Shown here: positions 35,463 through 44,664 of the stretch, in pieces
Layout of the letters: every line of letters starts with the position of its first letter
Position numbering within the stretch: position 1 is the first letter of the stretch
From: an uncultured Bacteroidota bacterium
Lineage (GTDB): Bacteria > Bacteroidota > Bacteroidia > Flavobacteriales > BACL11
Length of the DNA: 45,024 bases
Assembly (NCBI GenBank): GCA_902579065.1
Contig: CACHFI010000006.1
Coordinates: forward strand, 1-45,024
Direction of reading: 5' to 3'
The notes under the pieces: model-generated
Database searches by the model: none
Seen by the model: only the letters and a program-made list of their open reading frames with translations
Told to the model about the DNA's origin: nothing
Position numbers and translations under genes: made by a program

Positions 35463-38390
35463 TTAATATCCAAAAATATCTTCTAAATTAAGAACTTGTA
35501 CATTTCCATATCTTTCCAATATTTCCATATCTAGATCCTCAACATTTCCAAGAACCATATATGTGAAATTTTCATTATTAACATGTGAATTATGAAATTC
35601 ACGTAAATCATCCATGGAAAAACTACTTACATTATCAAAAAGGTCTTTTCTTTGATCGTATTCAATATTAATTTTCTGTGCAGCTTCAAAATAATCCAAA
35701 ACTTTTGTTTTTGTTATTCTTTCAGTTCTAATCTTTTGCAAAACAGCTTCTTTTGCATTTTCAAAATTTGAATTTGCCTCCGGCATTTGTGTTAAAAGGC
35801 CAAGCATTCCATCCATTGCTTCACCAAGTTTATCAGCCTGGGTTCCAATGTAAGAAAATTGATAATGAGAATCTTCTATTTTTTTTGGAATTGTATATGT
35901 ACTATATACAGAATATGCCAAAGCCTTCGACTCTCTAAGATCTTGAAATACAATTGAACTCATTCCACCACCAAAATATTCATTGTGTAATTTTATGATA
36001 GGATATTTATCATTATCTAATTTTGATCCTCTTGCATACATAATTATCTCAGCCTGTTTCATATCATAATCAACAACAAAAATTTGATTTGAATTCATTT
36101 CTCTTTCAGTATTTAAATTAATTTTTGGTATTGAAACTAAATCTGTGGTATTATGATATTTTGAAATAAGATTTTTTATCTCTTCTATTTTCTCAGGTCC
36201 ATAAAATAAAATTCTATGTTCTTTTTTAGTTAAACTTTTAATTAAATCAATTAATTCTTCAGAAGATATATTTTTTAATTCTTCATTTGACAACATATTA
36301 GTAAATGATGAATTAGAGCCGTATCTAGCAAAGCTAGTCATGGCAGAAAATAAAATAGTTTGCTTATTTAATTTAGCATCTCTCTTTTGCTTTTCATAAT
36401 TTAATTTCAAGTTTGCAAGAGCATTATCATCACCAACGGCATTTGATAAAATATCTTCTAATAAACTGAGAGACTGATCAAGATTGCTTGATAATCCTGT
36501 AAGATTAATCTTAGTTGATTTAGAGTCAGAAGTTACTTTTAAATCACAACCTAGTTTATAAAATTGCTCTAGTTTTTCACTAGCAGATATTTTATTAGTT
36601 CCTAAAAGTTTTAAGTAATCGACAGCTAGCTTTAATCTCTTTTCATTATCTGTTCCAAAATCTATAACATAGGTCAGTTGGAATCTTTCATTTTCTTCAT
36701 TTTGCTTATAAATAAAAGGAGCTTGATTTATTATATCAGACTTTAAATCTGAAGAAAAATTAACAAATCTTGGCTCTATATCATTCACTTCCTTATCTAA
36801 AACAGAAGCTAAAAATTCAGATTTACTATCTCTGTTAACACTAACAGGAGTAATTTGAGGTTTAGTTACTTTGATTGCATTGGGATCATCTCCAGTTCTT
36901 TTATATACAACAACATAATTATCTTTATAATTATTTTTAACAAAATCAACTATATCTTGTTTTTTAATTTTTGACAAATCACTCAAAAATGATGAATATT
37001 CTTCCCAGCTCTTATTTAATATAAATGCATCCACAAAATCATCTGTTCTTCCATTATTAGATTCATATTTTTTGATTTGTTCAAGTTTTAAATCTGAAAT
37101 AATTGCATCCAATATCCAATCTGGAAAATCACCACGTTTAATTTCATCTAGTTGAGAAATCAAGACGTCTTTTACATTTTCTAAACTTTGTCCAGAAGTT
37201 GGACTGGCATAAAATCCATGAATTGAATAATCATTTAAAATGTAAGGAAAACATCCAGCTCCAACAGCTTTTTGAGCTTGATTAACATTAATATCAATTA
37301 ATCCTGCTGAAGTGTTACTTAAAACCATGTCTACCATTCTTAACAAATTTGCATCTTCAGAATCAGCACCATTTAATCTATATCCAATATATAACCTCTC
37401 AGCTTCAGGCCCATATACATTAGTGATTTTGGGTTCATTTATTTTTTCTTCAGAAATCACATTAAATTTTGGATCCTCTTTTCTTTCAAAGGAACCAAAA
37501 TGTTTGTTTACTAAATTAATGACTTCATCATAATCAAAATCTCCAGACATACATAATGCCATATTATTAGGAACATAGTATTTATTATAGTATTTTCTTA
37601 TTTCTTTGAGCGATGGGTTTTTTAAATGATTAATTGTTCCAATTGTTGTTTGTGTACCATATTGATGGTTAGGGAATAGTCCAAGCATCAAAGCTTCAAA
37701 CATTTTACTTCCATCACTATCAAGTGCTCTATTTTTTTCTTCATATACGGTTTCTAATTCTGTATGAAACAATCTAAAAATTGGCATTCTGAATCTTTCA
37801 GCTTCAATTTCAAGCCAAGTTTCAATCTGATTAGAAGGGATATCATTTATATATACTGTTCTTTCATTTGATGTGTACGCATTTGTACCCTTTGCTCCAA
37901 TCCCACTCAACATCTTGTCATATTCATTGGCAATACACAACTTAGCAGCCTCTCCAGAAATTGAATCAATTTGATTCCATATCAAATCTCTTTTATTTGT
38001 ATCAGTCATGCTAATTCCTCTGTATTCTTCATATAGATTTTCTATTTTTTCAAGTAGAATCTTTTCTTTTTCAAAATTAAGTGAACCAAATTTATCTGTG
38101 CCTTTAAATAACATATGCTCTAAATAATGTGCTAAACCTGTAGCATCTGCAGGATCATTTTTACTTCCAGCTTTTACCGCAATACTTGTTTGAACTCTTG
38201 GAGCTTCTTTATAAGAAGATAAATAAACTTTCATTCCATTATCCAAAGTATAAACTCTGGCGTTTAAAGGATCATTTGCAACAGATTCATAATTATTTTC
38301 AATCATCATTTTATCTTTTTTAGCATTAATAGTTAAATAAATTCCAGCACTTATAATTAATAAAATTGTTAGTATATTTTTTGTTTTCAT
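35463..38390 (-). CDS. M16 (pitrilysin family) zinc peptidase, two-domain pair
   Basis: The 975-residue protein contains two M16 halves. The N-terminal half has the inverted zinc motif HYLEH at 88-92 and a third-ligand segment ELETVYEEKNRALD near 211-224. The C-terminal half (from about residue 540) lacks HxxEH and should be the inactive clamp half, with GGGMSSIVFQDLRESKALAYSVYSTY as the substrate-binding RxxxxY-type segment. The N-terminus has one hydrophobic stretch (NILTILLIISAGIYLTINA), a signal peptide or membrane anchor, so it acts in the periplasm or at the membrane, probably on oligopeptides. It lies 8 nt after dnaX and is followed by icd. Confidence 0.92.
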   Translation of the reverse strand: MKTKNILTILLIISAGIYLTINAKKDKMMIENNYESVANDPLNARVYTLDNGMKVYLSSYKEAPRVQTSIAVKAGSKNDPADATGLAHYLEHMLFKGTDKFGSLNFEKEKILLEKIENLYEEYRGISMTDTNKRDLIWNQIDSISGEAAKLCIANEYDKMLSGIGAKGTNAYTSNERTVYINDIPSNQIETWLEIEAERFRMPIFRLFHTELETVYEEKNRALDSDGSKMFEALMLGLFPNHQYGTQTTIGTINHLKNPSLKEIRKYYNKYYVPNNMALCMSGDFDYDEVINLVNKHFGSFERKEDPKFNVISEEKINEPKITNVYGPEAERLYIGYRLNGADSEDANLLRMVDMVLSNTSAGLIDINVNQAQKAVGAGCFPYILNDYSIHGFYASPTSGQSLENVKDVLISQLDEIKRGDFPDWILDAIISDLKLEQIKKYESNNGRTDDFVDAFILNKSWEEYSSFLSDLSKIKKQDIVDFVKNNYKDNYVVVYKRTGDDPNAIKVTKPQITPVSVNRDSKSEFLASVLDKEVNDIEPRFVNFSSDLKSDIINQAPFIYKQNEENERFQLTYVIDFGTDNEKRLKLAVDYLKLLGTNKISASEKLEQFYKLGCDLKVTSDSKSTKINLTGLSSNLDQSLSLLEDILSNAVGDDNALANLKLNYEKQKRDAKLNKQTILFSAMTSFARYGSNSSFTNMLSNEELKNISSEELIDLIKSLTKKEHRILFYGPEKIEEIKNLISKYHNTTDLVSIPKINLNTEREMNSNQIFVVDYDMKQAEIIMYARGSKLDNDKYPIIKLHNEYFGGGMSSIVFQDLRESKALAYSVYSTYTIPKKIEDSHYQFSYIGTQADKLGEAMDGMLGLLTQMPEANSNFENAKEAVLQKIRTERITKTKVLDYFEAAQKINIEYDQRKDLFDNVSSFSMDDLREFHNSHVNNENFTYMVLGNVEDLDMEILERYGNVQVLNLEDIFGY

Positions 38391-38398
38391 ATAAATAT

Positions 38399-40081
38399 TT
38401 AGTAATCTGGATCAAGGCCAAGCTTCTGACCTAGAATTGCCAAATTTTTATTTTGTTCGTACATTTTTTTATACTTATCAGAATTAGTATATAGAGTATT
38501 TTCAGCATTGGATTGAACAACCTTTGGTATTAAATCTATTAAATCATTGTTCAATCTTTTTCTTAAAAATCCAAGAAGATTCATCTTCTCTTCTTGAATT
38601 AGTTCTATTTGAGATGTATTACTTAAAGTAATTTCAATTAAAAAATTGTCACTTAAATTTGGTGTATTAGAAGTTAAAGCAAGTGAAAGATTAGTTTTTC
38701 CCTTTTTTGAAAACATACTATTCATTTCATTCCAAGCATCTAAAAATTCAACTTCAGTAAACTGATCAGATTTGATTGGAGTTTTATTTTCCTCTTCATT
38801 AGCTAATTCTTGTTTTAATGATCCTAAAATGGAAATTGTTTTAGGTTTGTGAGAAGATATTTTGTTTTCAACAACTTCTATTTTTTTTTCATCTGATTCT
38901 GCTTCAACTTTTACTTGTATATTATTATCAGATTCAATTTCTTTTTTTAAACTAATTTCTGATTCGGGATGATCTTTTTTTATGGAAGAGACTACAAATT
39001 TTTTATTTTTTTTTTTGCTATTATCTAAAAAATTAATCGAAGAAACTTGCATTAAACATATCTCAACAAGCAAACGCTTACTATTGCTGATTTTATATTG
39101 AAGATCGCAAGTATTTGTTAGTTTTAAAGCCTCAAGTAAAAAATTTGAGTCCGTATCCTTGGCTTGATCTAAATATTTTTCTCGTAAAGAATCATTTATA
39201 GATAATAACTCTATTGTTTCCTTATTTTGACAAAGTAAAAGTTTTCGTAAATGTTCTGAAAGTCCATTGATGAAATTCTGACCATCAAATCCATTACTTA
39301 TAACTTCATCAAATGTTAGCATTATTGAACTTATATCGTTTGAAAGTAAATGAGAAGTTATTTTGAAAAAATATTGATAATCTAAAACATTTAAATGATC
39401 AGCAACGTCCTTATATGTTAAATTATTATCAGAAAAACTAACTAATCTATCAAAAAGAGATAATGAATCTCTCAAAGCTCCATCAGATTTTTCAGCAATT
39501 AAATACAAGGCATCGTCGTCAGCTGATATACTTTCATTTTCAGCAACAAATTTTAGGTTTTTTACAATATCATCATTATTTACTCTCTTAAAATCAAAAA
39601 TTTGACAACGTGATAATATTGTTGGGATAATTTTATGTTTTTCAGTAGTGGCAAGTATAAATTTTGCATGCGATGGGGGTTCCTCTAATGTTTTTAAAAA
39701 TGCATTAAATGCTGCCTGTGACAACATATGAACTTCATCAATTATATAAACCTTATACTTACCAATTTGAGGAGGAACTCTTACTTGATCAGTTAAATTT
39801 CGTATGTCATCTACTGAATTATTTGATGCAGCATCTAATTCAAAAATATTATATGAAAAATCATCAATTGGACTTTCACTACTAAATTTATTGATTTCTT
39901 TTGCAAAAATTCTTGCGCAAGTTGTTTTTCCAACTCCTCTTGGCCCACAAAATAAATATGACTGAGCAAGCTGATTTGATTGTATAGCATTTTTTAGTGT
40001 AGATGTAACTGAAGATTGACCTACTACATCATCAAATGAAGTAGGTCTATACTTTCTTGCAGATACTAAAAATTCACTCAT
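38399..40081 (-). CDS. dnaX: DNA polymerase III subunit tau/gamma
   Basis: DnaX is the ATPase of the clamp loader and links polymerases to the helicase. The 560-residue protein has Walker A GPRGVGKT (46-53), Walker B IIDEVH (113-118), sensor 1 ATTE (144-147), the SRC arginine finger (157-159) and a collar domain to about residue 350. After it comes a charged linker and a short C-terminal domain. The four zinc-binding cysteines usually found between Walker A and the DAASNN motif are missing (segment 62-80 has none). An 11-A run starts exactly at codon 356, after the collar. The promoter is 24 nt upstream; the M16 peptidase gene follows. Confidence 0.96.
   Translation of the reverse strand: MSEFLVSARKYRPTSFDDVVGQSSVTSTLKNAIQSNQLAQSYLFCGPRGVGKTTCARIFAKEINKFSSESPIDDFSYNIFELDAASNNSVDDIRNLTDQVRVPPQIGKYKVYIIDEVHMLSQAAFNAFLKTLEEPPSHAKFILATTEKHKIIPTILSRCQIFDFKRVNNDDIVKNLKFVAENESISADDDALYLIAEKSDGALRDSLSLFDRLVSFSDNNLTYKDVADHLNVLDYQYFFKITSHLLSNDISSIMLTFDEVISNGFDGQNFINGLSEHLRKLLLCQNKETIELLSINDSLREKYLDQAKDTDSNFLLEALKLTNTCDLQYKISNSKRLLVEICLMQVSSINFLDNSKKKNKKFVVSSIKKDHPESEISLKKEIESDNNIQVKVEAESDEKKIEVVENKISSHKPKTISILGSLKQELANEEENKTPIKSDQFTEVEFLDAWNEMNSMFSKKGKTNLSLALTSNTPNLSDNFLIEITLSNTSQIELIQEEKMNLLGFLRKRLNNDLIDLIPKVVQSNAENTLYTNSDKYKKMYEQNKNLAILGQKLGLDPDY
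39006..39016 (-). other. 11-A run in dnaX, candidate slippage/frameshift site
   Basis: On the coding strand, codons 356-359 read AAA AAA AAA AAT. One added A (or a -1 ribosomal shift) gives four lysines then TAA. One lost A gives three lysines, IKNL and TAG. Either slip would end the protein at about 359-362 residues, just after the collar domain, like the gamma form in other bacteria. Confidence 0.4.
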
Positions 40082-40105
40082 CTGAGGGTAATAAAAATAG
40101 GATTA

Positions 40106-40139
40106 CAAATTTAACATTTATAGTAAAATAAAAACCAAA
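40106..40139 (-). promoter_or_regulatory. Promoter of the dnaX operon
   Basis: Minus-strand TAAATTTG (40113-40106) matches TAnnTTTG, with TTTG at 40139-40136, 22 nt upstream, as the -33 element. The dnaX ATG is at 40081. Confidence 0.6.
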
Positions 40140-40168
40140 AAATTACCCAAATTAAAATACATTTCATA

Positions 40169-40200
40169 TTTGGTTATTCTAGATAGTTTTTCTAAATTTG
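40169..40200 (+). promoter_or_regulatory. Promoter of the rpsF-rpsR-rplI operon
   Basis: TTTG (40169-40172) and TAAATTTG (40193-40200), 20 nt apart, match the two-part Bacteroidota consensus well. The predicted leader is about 25 nt to the rpsF ATG at 40232. It is back to back with the dnaX promoter, with about 30 nt between the two. Confidence 0.7.
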
Positions 40201-40231
40201 CCGGCCAAATATTAAATAAAAATAAATAAAA

Positions 40232-40579
40232 ATGAATAATTACGAAACCGTTTTCATCATTAATCCCGTCTTATCTGAAGATCAGGTAAGGGAAACGGTA
40301 AAAAAATTTATTGATTACCTTAAAAGTAAAAAAGCTTCAATTTCTCACGAAGAAAATTGGGGTTTAAAAAAACTTAAATATGTAATTCAAAAGAAAAAAA
40401 CAGGTTTTTATTACCTTATTGAATTCCAAGCAGATGGATCTATCATTAGTAATTTTGAAATAGAATTTCAAAGAGATGAAAGGATTATAAGATGGCAAAC
40501 TATTAGATTAGACAAATACGAAATGGAATATGCAGAAAGAAGAAGAAAGAAATTAAGTGAAACAGCTAAAGCAGAATAA
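40232..40579 (+). CDS. rpsF: 30S ribosomal protein S6
   Basis: S6 binds S18 on the platform of the small subunit. The 115-residue protein has the typical start [26 protein letters not shown] and the mid-sequence [24 protein letters not shown], where the usual KKLAY...GxY pattern is clear, and ends with a short basic/acidic tail. The ATG is preceded only by A-rich sequence without a Shine-Dalgarno motif. It is the first gene of the three-gene ribosomal operon, 2 nt before rpsR. Confidence 0.96.
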   Translation: MNNYETVFIINPVLSEDQVRETVKKFIDYLKSKKASISHEENWGLKKLKYVIQKKKTGFYYLIEFQADGSIISNFEIEFQRDERIIRWQTIRLDKYEMEYAERRRKKLSETAKAE

Positions 40580-40581
40580 TT

Positions 40582-40851
40582 ATGAGTAATAAAACTGAAA
40601 TTAGATATTTATCTCCAGTAGATATTGAAAAAAGAAAACAAAGTAAATACTGTCGTTTTAAAAAAATGGGTATCAAATATATTGATTACAAAGATCCTGA
40701 GTTTTTAATGCGATTTTTAAACGAACAAGGAAAAATATTACCAAGAAGAATAACTGGAAATTCACTTAAATTTCAAAGAAGATTAGCTGTTGCTGTTAAA
40801 AGAGCAAGACAATTAGCACTTCTTCCATTTGTAGGTGATAATTTAAAATAA
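40582..40851 (+). CDS. rpsR: 30S ribosomal protein S18
   Basis: An 89-residue S18 with the recognisable [37 protein letters not shown] core and the [17 protein letters not shown] end. It forms the S6:S18 heterodimer on the 30S platform. It is translated 2 nt after rpsF, the conserved order in bacteria. Confidence 0.96.
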   Translation: MSNKTEIRYLSPVDIEKRKQSKYCRFKKMGIKYIDYKDPEFLMRFLNEQGKILPRRITGNSLKFQRRLAVAVKRARQLALLPFVGDNLK

Positions 40852-40867
40852 TTAAAAATATAGAACA

Positions 40868-41311
40868 ATGAATATTATTTTATTAGAAAACGTTGAAAAG
40901 CTTGGTTTTAAAAATGAAATTGTAAAAGTTAAACCAGGATATGGTAGAAATTTTTTAATACCTACTGGAAAAGCAATTCTTGCTACTGAATCAGCTGTTA
41001 AGGTTCTTCAAGAAAACCTAAGGCAACAAGAACAAAAAGATTCTAAAATTATAGCAGAAATGAATAAAACTGCTGAAGCACTACCAAAATTAGATATTAA
41101 TATTAAAGCAAAAGTAGCTGAAGGAGGAACTAAATTATTTGGATCTATAACCTCAGCTCAATTTGCTGAAACTTTATCTAGTCTAGGATATGAAGTTGAC
41201 AAAAGATTTGTCAAATTATCATCTATCAAAGAATTAGGCAAGTATGAAGCAGAAATAAGACTTCACAGAACTGTTAGAGTCACAGTTCCTTTTAATGTTG
41301 TTGCTGAATAA
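40868..41311 (+). CDS. rplI: 50S ribosomal protein L9
   Basis: The 147-residue L9 begins MNIILLENVEKLGFKNEIVKVKPGYGRNFLIPTGKAILAT, the conserved N-terminal rRNA-binding domain. A long connecting helix (VLQENLRQQEQKDSKIIAEMNKTAEAL) and the C-terminal domain with EGGTKLFGSITSAQFAETL follow. It closes the ribosomal operon and is followed by a strong terminator. Confidence 0.96.
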   Translation: MNIILLENVEKLGFKNEIVKVKPGYGRNFLIPTGKAILATESAVKVLQENLRQQEQKDSKIIAEMNKTAEALPKLDINIKAKVAEGGTKLFGSITSAQFAETLSSLGYEVDKRFVKLSSIKELGKYEAEIRLHRTVRVTVPFNVVAE

Positions 41312-41338
41312 AACTATTTTACAATACTTAAATTTAAA

Positions 41339-41367
41339 AACCGAGTTATAAAAAATTCGGTTTTTTT
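41339..41367 (+). terminator. Rho-independent terminator of rpsF-rpsR-rplI
   Basis: AACCGAGTT and AATTCGGTT form a 9-bp stem (one G-T wobble) around ATAAAA (41339-41362), followed by seven T (41361-41367). It starts 27 nt after the rplI stop. Confidence 0.9.
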
Positions 41368-41372
41368 ATTTC

Positions 41373-41388
41373 ATTAAAGTATATTTGC
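41373..41388 (+). promoter_or_regulatory. Promoter of acnB
   Basis: TATATTTG at 41380-41387 matches TAnnTTTG inside a 16-base block identical to that before dapD. It follows the rplI terminator directly and gives a leader of about 37 nt to the ATG at 41430. A TTG inside it is in frame with acnB but would be upstream of the transcript start. Confidence 0.65.
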
Positions 41389-41429
41389 GGAGTATCAATT
41401 TAATCAAAAAAATCTCAAGAAAAACAAAA

Positions 41430-44201
41430 ATGACTGAATACAAAAAATACATAAATGAGATTGAAAAAAGAAAAGCTTTAAATCTTAATCCCAAACCAAT
41501 TGATACAGCTAATCTAATTAAAGAAATAATACTTCAAATCAAGGACGAAAATCACCCTGAAAGAGAAAAATCACTTGATTTTTTAATTTACAATGTCTTG
41601 CCTGGCACAACAAGGGCTGCTGTAATAAAAGCTAATTTTCTTAAAGATATTATAATTAAAGAAGAGAGCATTAAAGAAATAAATGAAGATTTTGCTTTTG
41701 AATTGTTATCTCACATGAAAGGAGGACAATCAATTAAAGTCTTACTTGATCTTGTTTTTTCAGAAAACAAAAATATCGCTTCAAAAGCTGGGAAAGTTTT
41801 AAAAACACAAGTTTTCCTTTATGAGGCTGATACTGATAGATTGAGCAAAGCATTTTCTGATGGCAATATAATTGCAAAAGAAATTTTAGAAAGTTATGCT
41901 AAAGCAGAATTCTTCACTAATCTTCCAAAGCTTGATGAAGAAATAAAAATAATCACATATGTTGCAGGGGTTGGTGATATATCTACAGATTTACTTTCCC
42001 CTGGTAGCGAAGCTCATTCAAGATCGGACAGAGAACTACATGGAAAATGTTTGATTAGCCCTGAGGCTCAACAAGAAATTATTGAATTACAAAAAGCACA
42101 TCCTGATAAAAAAGTTATGATGATTGCTGAAAAAGGAACTATGGGGGTTGGATCTTCAAGAATGTCAGGAGTTAACAATGTTGCTCTTTGGATTGGGAAA
42201 CAGGCAAGTCCATATGTTCCATTTGTTAACATTGCTCCTATTGTTGCAGGAACAAATGGAATCTCTCCAATTTTTCTAACAACTGTTGATGTAACAGGAG
42301 GTATTGGAATTGATTTAAAAAACTGGAAAAAGAAAAAAGATGAGAAAGGAAATACAATTTTGGATTCAGATGGAGAACCAATATTAGAAGAAGTATACTC
42401 AGTAAAAACTGGAACTATTTTGACAATAAATACAAAAAAGAAGAAATTACTTAATGGCAATCTAGAATTAGTTGATATTTCATCATCACTGACTCCTCAA
42501 AAAATGGAATTTATGAGGGCAGGTGGTTCTTATGCTATTGTTTTTGGTAAAAAACTCCAAACATTTGCTGCTAAAACCCTAAATATTGAAGCTCCAAATA
42601 TTTATGCAAGCTCAAAGGAAATTTCTCATAAAGATCAAGGCCTTTCAGCAGTTGAAAAGATTTTTAATAAAAATGCTGTCGGAGTAAACAAAGACAAAAT
42701 TTTACATGCAGGTTCTGACGTGAGAGTAGAAGTTAATATTGTAGGGTCTCAAGACACAACAGGATTAATGACATCACAAGAACTTGAATCAATGGCAGCA
42801 ACAACAATTTCTCCTATAATTGATGGAGCTTATCAGTCTGGTTGTCACACTGCATCAGTTTGGGATTTTAAAGCTCAAGAAAACATTCCAAAACTGATGA
42901 ACTTTATGAATAATTTTGGCTTAATTACTGGAAGAGATCCAAAAGGAGAATATCATGCAATGACTGATGTAATACATAAAGTTTTAAATGATCTAACAGT
43001 AGATGATTGGTCAATAATTATTGGGGGGGACTCTCATACAAGAATGTCAAAGGGAGTTGCATTTGGAGCGGACTCTGGAACTGTTGCACTTGCACTTGCA
43101 ACAGGTGAAGTTTCAATGCCAATTCCAGAATCAGTAAAAGTAACTTTCAAAGGAGAGATGCAAGATTATATGGATTTTCGTGACGTTGTTCATGCTACTC
43201 AATCTCAAATGCTTGAAAAATTTGATGGAGAAAATGTTTTCCAAGGAAGAATAATAGAAGTTCATTTAGGCACACTTCCCTCTGACCAAGCATTTACCTT
43301 TACTGATTGGACAGCTGAAATGAAGGCAAAAGCTTCTATATGTATTTCTGAAGATGACACATTAATTAAATCTCTTGAAATTGCAAAGAACCGAATAAAT
43401 GTAATGATCGACAAAGGGATGGATAATGACAAAGCAGTTTTACAAGGTTTAGTCGACAGAGCAAACAAAAGAATTGATGAAATAAGGACTGGAAAAAAAC
43501 CAGCACTTACACCTGATGAAAATGCAAAATATTTTGCTGAATTTGAAGTAGACTTAGACATTATCGGTCAACCAATGATTGCTGACCCAGATGTAAACAA
43601 TGATGATATTTCAAAAAGGTATACTCATGATACAATAAGACCTCTATCATATTATAATGGTGAAAAGAAAGTAGATCTTGGATTTGTAGGATCTTGCATG
43701 GTTCATAAAGGTGATTTGAAAATTTTGTCTCAAATGCTCAAAAATTTAGAAAAAGCCACTGGAAAAGTCGAATTCAATGCACCTTTGGTTGTAACTGCAC
43801 CAACTTACAATATTATTGACGAATTAAAAGAAGAAGGAGATTGGGAAATTTTACAAAAATATTCTGGCTTTGAATTTAATGATAAGAATCCAAAAAGCAC
43901 TGCAAGAACTGAATATGAAAATATGATGTATTTAGAACGACCTGGATGCAATCTTTGTATGGGTAATCAAGAAAAAGCTGAAAAAGGAGATACAGTTATG
44001 GCAACATCAACTAGATTATTTAAAGGAAGAGTGGTTGCAGATTCAGACAGAAAAAAAGGAGAATCTCTTTTAGCCTCAACTCCAGTAGTTGTTCTTTCAG
44101 CAATACTTGGAAGAACTCCAACTATGAAAGAATATATTGAAGCTGTTACAGGAATTAATTTGACAAAATTTGCCCCTCCAAAATCTAAAATGTGTGCTTA
44201 A
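41430..44201 (+). CDS. acnB: Aconitate hydratase B
   Basis: AcnB isomerises citrate to isocitrate through cis-aconitate and may also hydrate 2-methyl-cis-aconitate. From the ATG at 41430 the protein has 923 residues. It has the N-terminal HEAT-like domain of the B type (to about residue 160), then the swivel and three aconitase domains. Cluster cysteines are C756 (FVGSCMVHKGDL) and C840/C843 (PGCNLCMGNQ). Active-site stretches include GEKGTMGVGSSRMSG-like EKGTMGVGSSRMSG and GGDSHTRMSKGVAFGADSG. A short lysine-rich insert (NWKKKKDEKGNTILDSDGEPILEE) near residue 300 is typical of longer Bacteroidota AcnB proteins as I recall them. Its stop overlaps the convergent nuclease gene by 3-4 nt. Confidence 0.96.
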   Translation: MTEYKKYINEIEKRKALNLNPKPIDTANLIKEIILQIKDENHPEREKSLDFLIYNVLPGTTRAAVIKANFLKDIIIKEESIKEINEDFAFELLSHMKGGQSIKVLLDLVFSENKNIASKAGKVLKTQVFLYEADTDRLSKAFSDGNIIAKEILESYAKAEFFTNLPKLDEEIKIITYVAGVGDISTDLLSPGSEAHSRSDRELHGKCLISPEAQQEIIELQKAHPDKKVMMIAEKGTMGVGSSRMSGVNNVALWIGKQASPYVPFVNIAPIVAGTNGISPIFLTTVDVTGGIGIDLKNWKKKKDEKGNTILDSDGEPILEEVYSVKTGTILTINTKKKKLLNGNLELVDISSSLTPQKMEFMRAGGSYAIVFGKKLQTFAAKTLNIEAPNIYASSKEISHKDQGLSAVEKIFNKNAVGVNKDKILHAGSDVRVEVNIVGSQDTTGLMTSQELESMAATTISPIIDGAYQSGCHTASVWDFKAQENIPKLMNFMNNFGLITGRDPKGEYHAMTDVIHKVLNDLTVDDWSIIIGGDSHTRMSKGVAFGADSGTVALALATGEVSMPIPESVKVTFKGEMQDYMDFRDVVHATQSQMLEKFDGENVFQGRIIEVHLGTLPSDQAFTFTDWTAEMKAKASICISEDDTLIKSLEIAKNRINVMIDKGMDNDKAVLQGLVDRANKRIDEIRTGKKPALTPDENAKYFAEFEVDLDIIGQPMIADPDVNNDDISKRYTHDTIRPLSYYNGEKKVDLGFVGSCMVHKGDLKILSQMLKNLEKATGKVEFNAPLVVTAPTYNIIDELKEEGDWEILQKYSGFEFNDKNPKSTARTEYENMMYLERPGCNLCMGNQEKAEKGDTVMATSTRLFKGRVVADSDRKKGESLLASTPVVVLSAILGRTPTMKEYIEAVTGINLTKFAPPKSKMCA

Positions 44202-44650
44202 AAATTATAATCAGGAACTTCCTTTAAAAACTTTTTTTCCCCTGTAATATAATTCATTTCACAACAATAGTGTTTTAAACCATTTGTTACAAAAAGATAT
44301 TTTGCCTTTAAAGTAAAATTATATTTTGCAATTTGATCAAAAGCATTTTTATCTATTTTGATTGATGGAGCTTTACATTCTACAAGCAAAATTGGATCTG
44401 CATTTTTATTAAGCGCAACTATATCAGCCCTTGTTTTTAAATTATTATACTTAATAAGCTTTTCAATTTGCATTAATCCTTTAGGATATTTTTTATTGAA
44501 TATTAAATAATGTATAACATGTTGTCGTACCCACTCTTCAGGTGTGAGTACAAAAAAGTTTTTTCTTACTATATCAAAAATTTGTATACTTTCATTAACT
44601 AGTTTACTTTTGATATCTATCTTAGGCAAATTAAGTTCCTGCATTAACAT
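44198..44650 (-). CDS. Stand-alone HsdR-N-terminal-like PD-(D/E)XK nuclease domain protein
   Basis: The 150-residue protein matches the type I restriction R-subunit N-terminal domain (PF13588-like): TPEEWVRQHVIHYLI at 36-50, then TRADIVAL with D76, and LLVECKAP with E91 and K93, the PD-(D/E)XK active-site pattern, plus Q107 in AFDQIAKYN. There is no helicase part and no hsdM or hsdS gene nearby. As I recall, a gene like this lies next to holA in many Bacteroidota, so it is probably a core DNA-metabolism protein rather than a restriction remnant. The start may be 44650 or the second ATG at 44644. It diverges from holA with 14 nt between the coding ends. Confidence 0.82.
   Translation of the reverse strand: MLMQELNLPKIDIKSKLVNESIQIFDIVRKNFFVLTPEEWVRQHVIHYLIFNKKYPKGLMQIEKLIKYNNLKTRADIVALNKNADPILLVECKAPSIKIDKNAFDQIAKYNFTLKAKYLFVTNGLKHYCCEMNYITGEKKFLKEVPDYNF
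44581..44612 (+). promoter_or_regulatory. Promoter of holA inside the divergent nuclease gene
   Basis: TTTG (44581-44584), a 20-nt spacer and TACTTTTG (44605-44612) match the full Bacteroidota consensus. The predicted start is near 44618, about 47 nt before the holA ATG. The element lies within the first codons of the opposite-strand nuclease gene. Confidence 0.55.
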
Positions 44651-44655
44651 AAAAA

Positions 44656-44663
44656 CAAATTTA
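44656..44663 (-). promoter_or_regulatory. Promoter -7 element of the HsdR-N-like gene
   Basis: Minus-strand TAAATTTG (44663-44656) ends 5 nt before the ATG at 44650, so the transcript should be leaderless or nearly so. It abuts the holA start codon on the other strand. Confidence 0.5.
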
Positions 44664-44664
44664 A

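Noticed and set aside
40201-40231. S6:S18-binding leader RNA before rpsF
   Set aside because: The predicted leader is only about 25 nt and no hairpin with the known bulged motif can be formed from it.
41385-41429. In-frame TTG at 41385 as an earlier acnB start
   Set aside because: The TTG is inside the -7 promoter element, so it would precede the transcript start; the conserved AcnB N-terminus begins at the ATG at 41430.
44198-44650. Remnant of a type I restriction-modification system
   Set aside because: No hsdM, hsdS or helicase sequence is nearby; the frame is intact with the active-site residues kept, which fits a functional stand-alone domain better.
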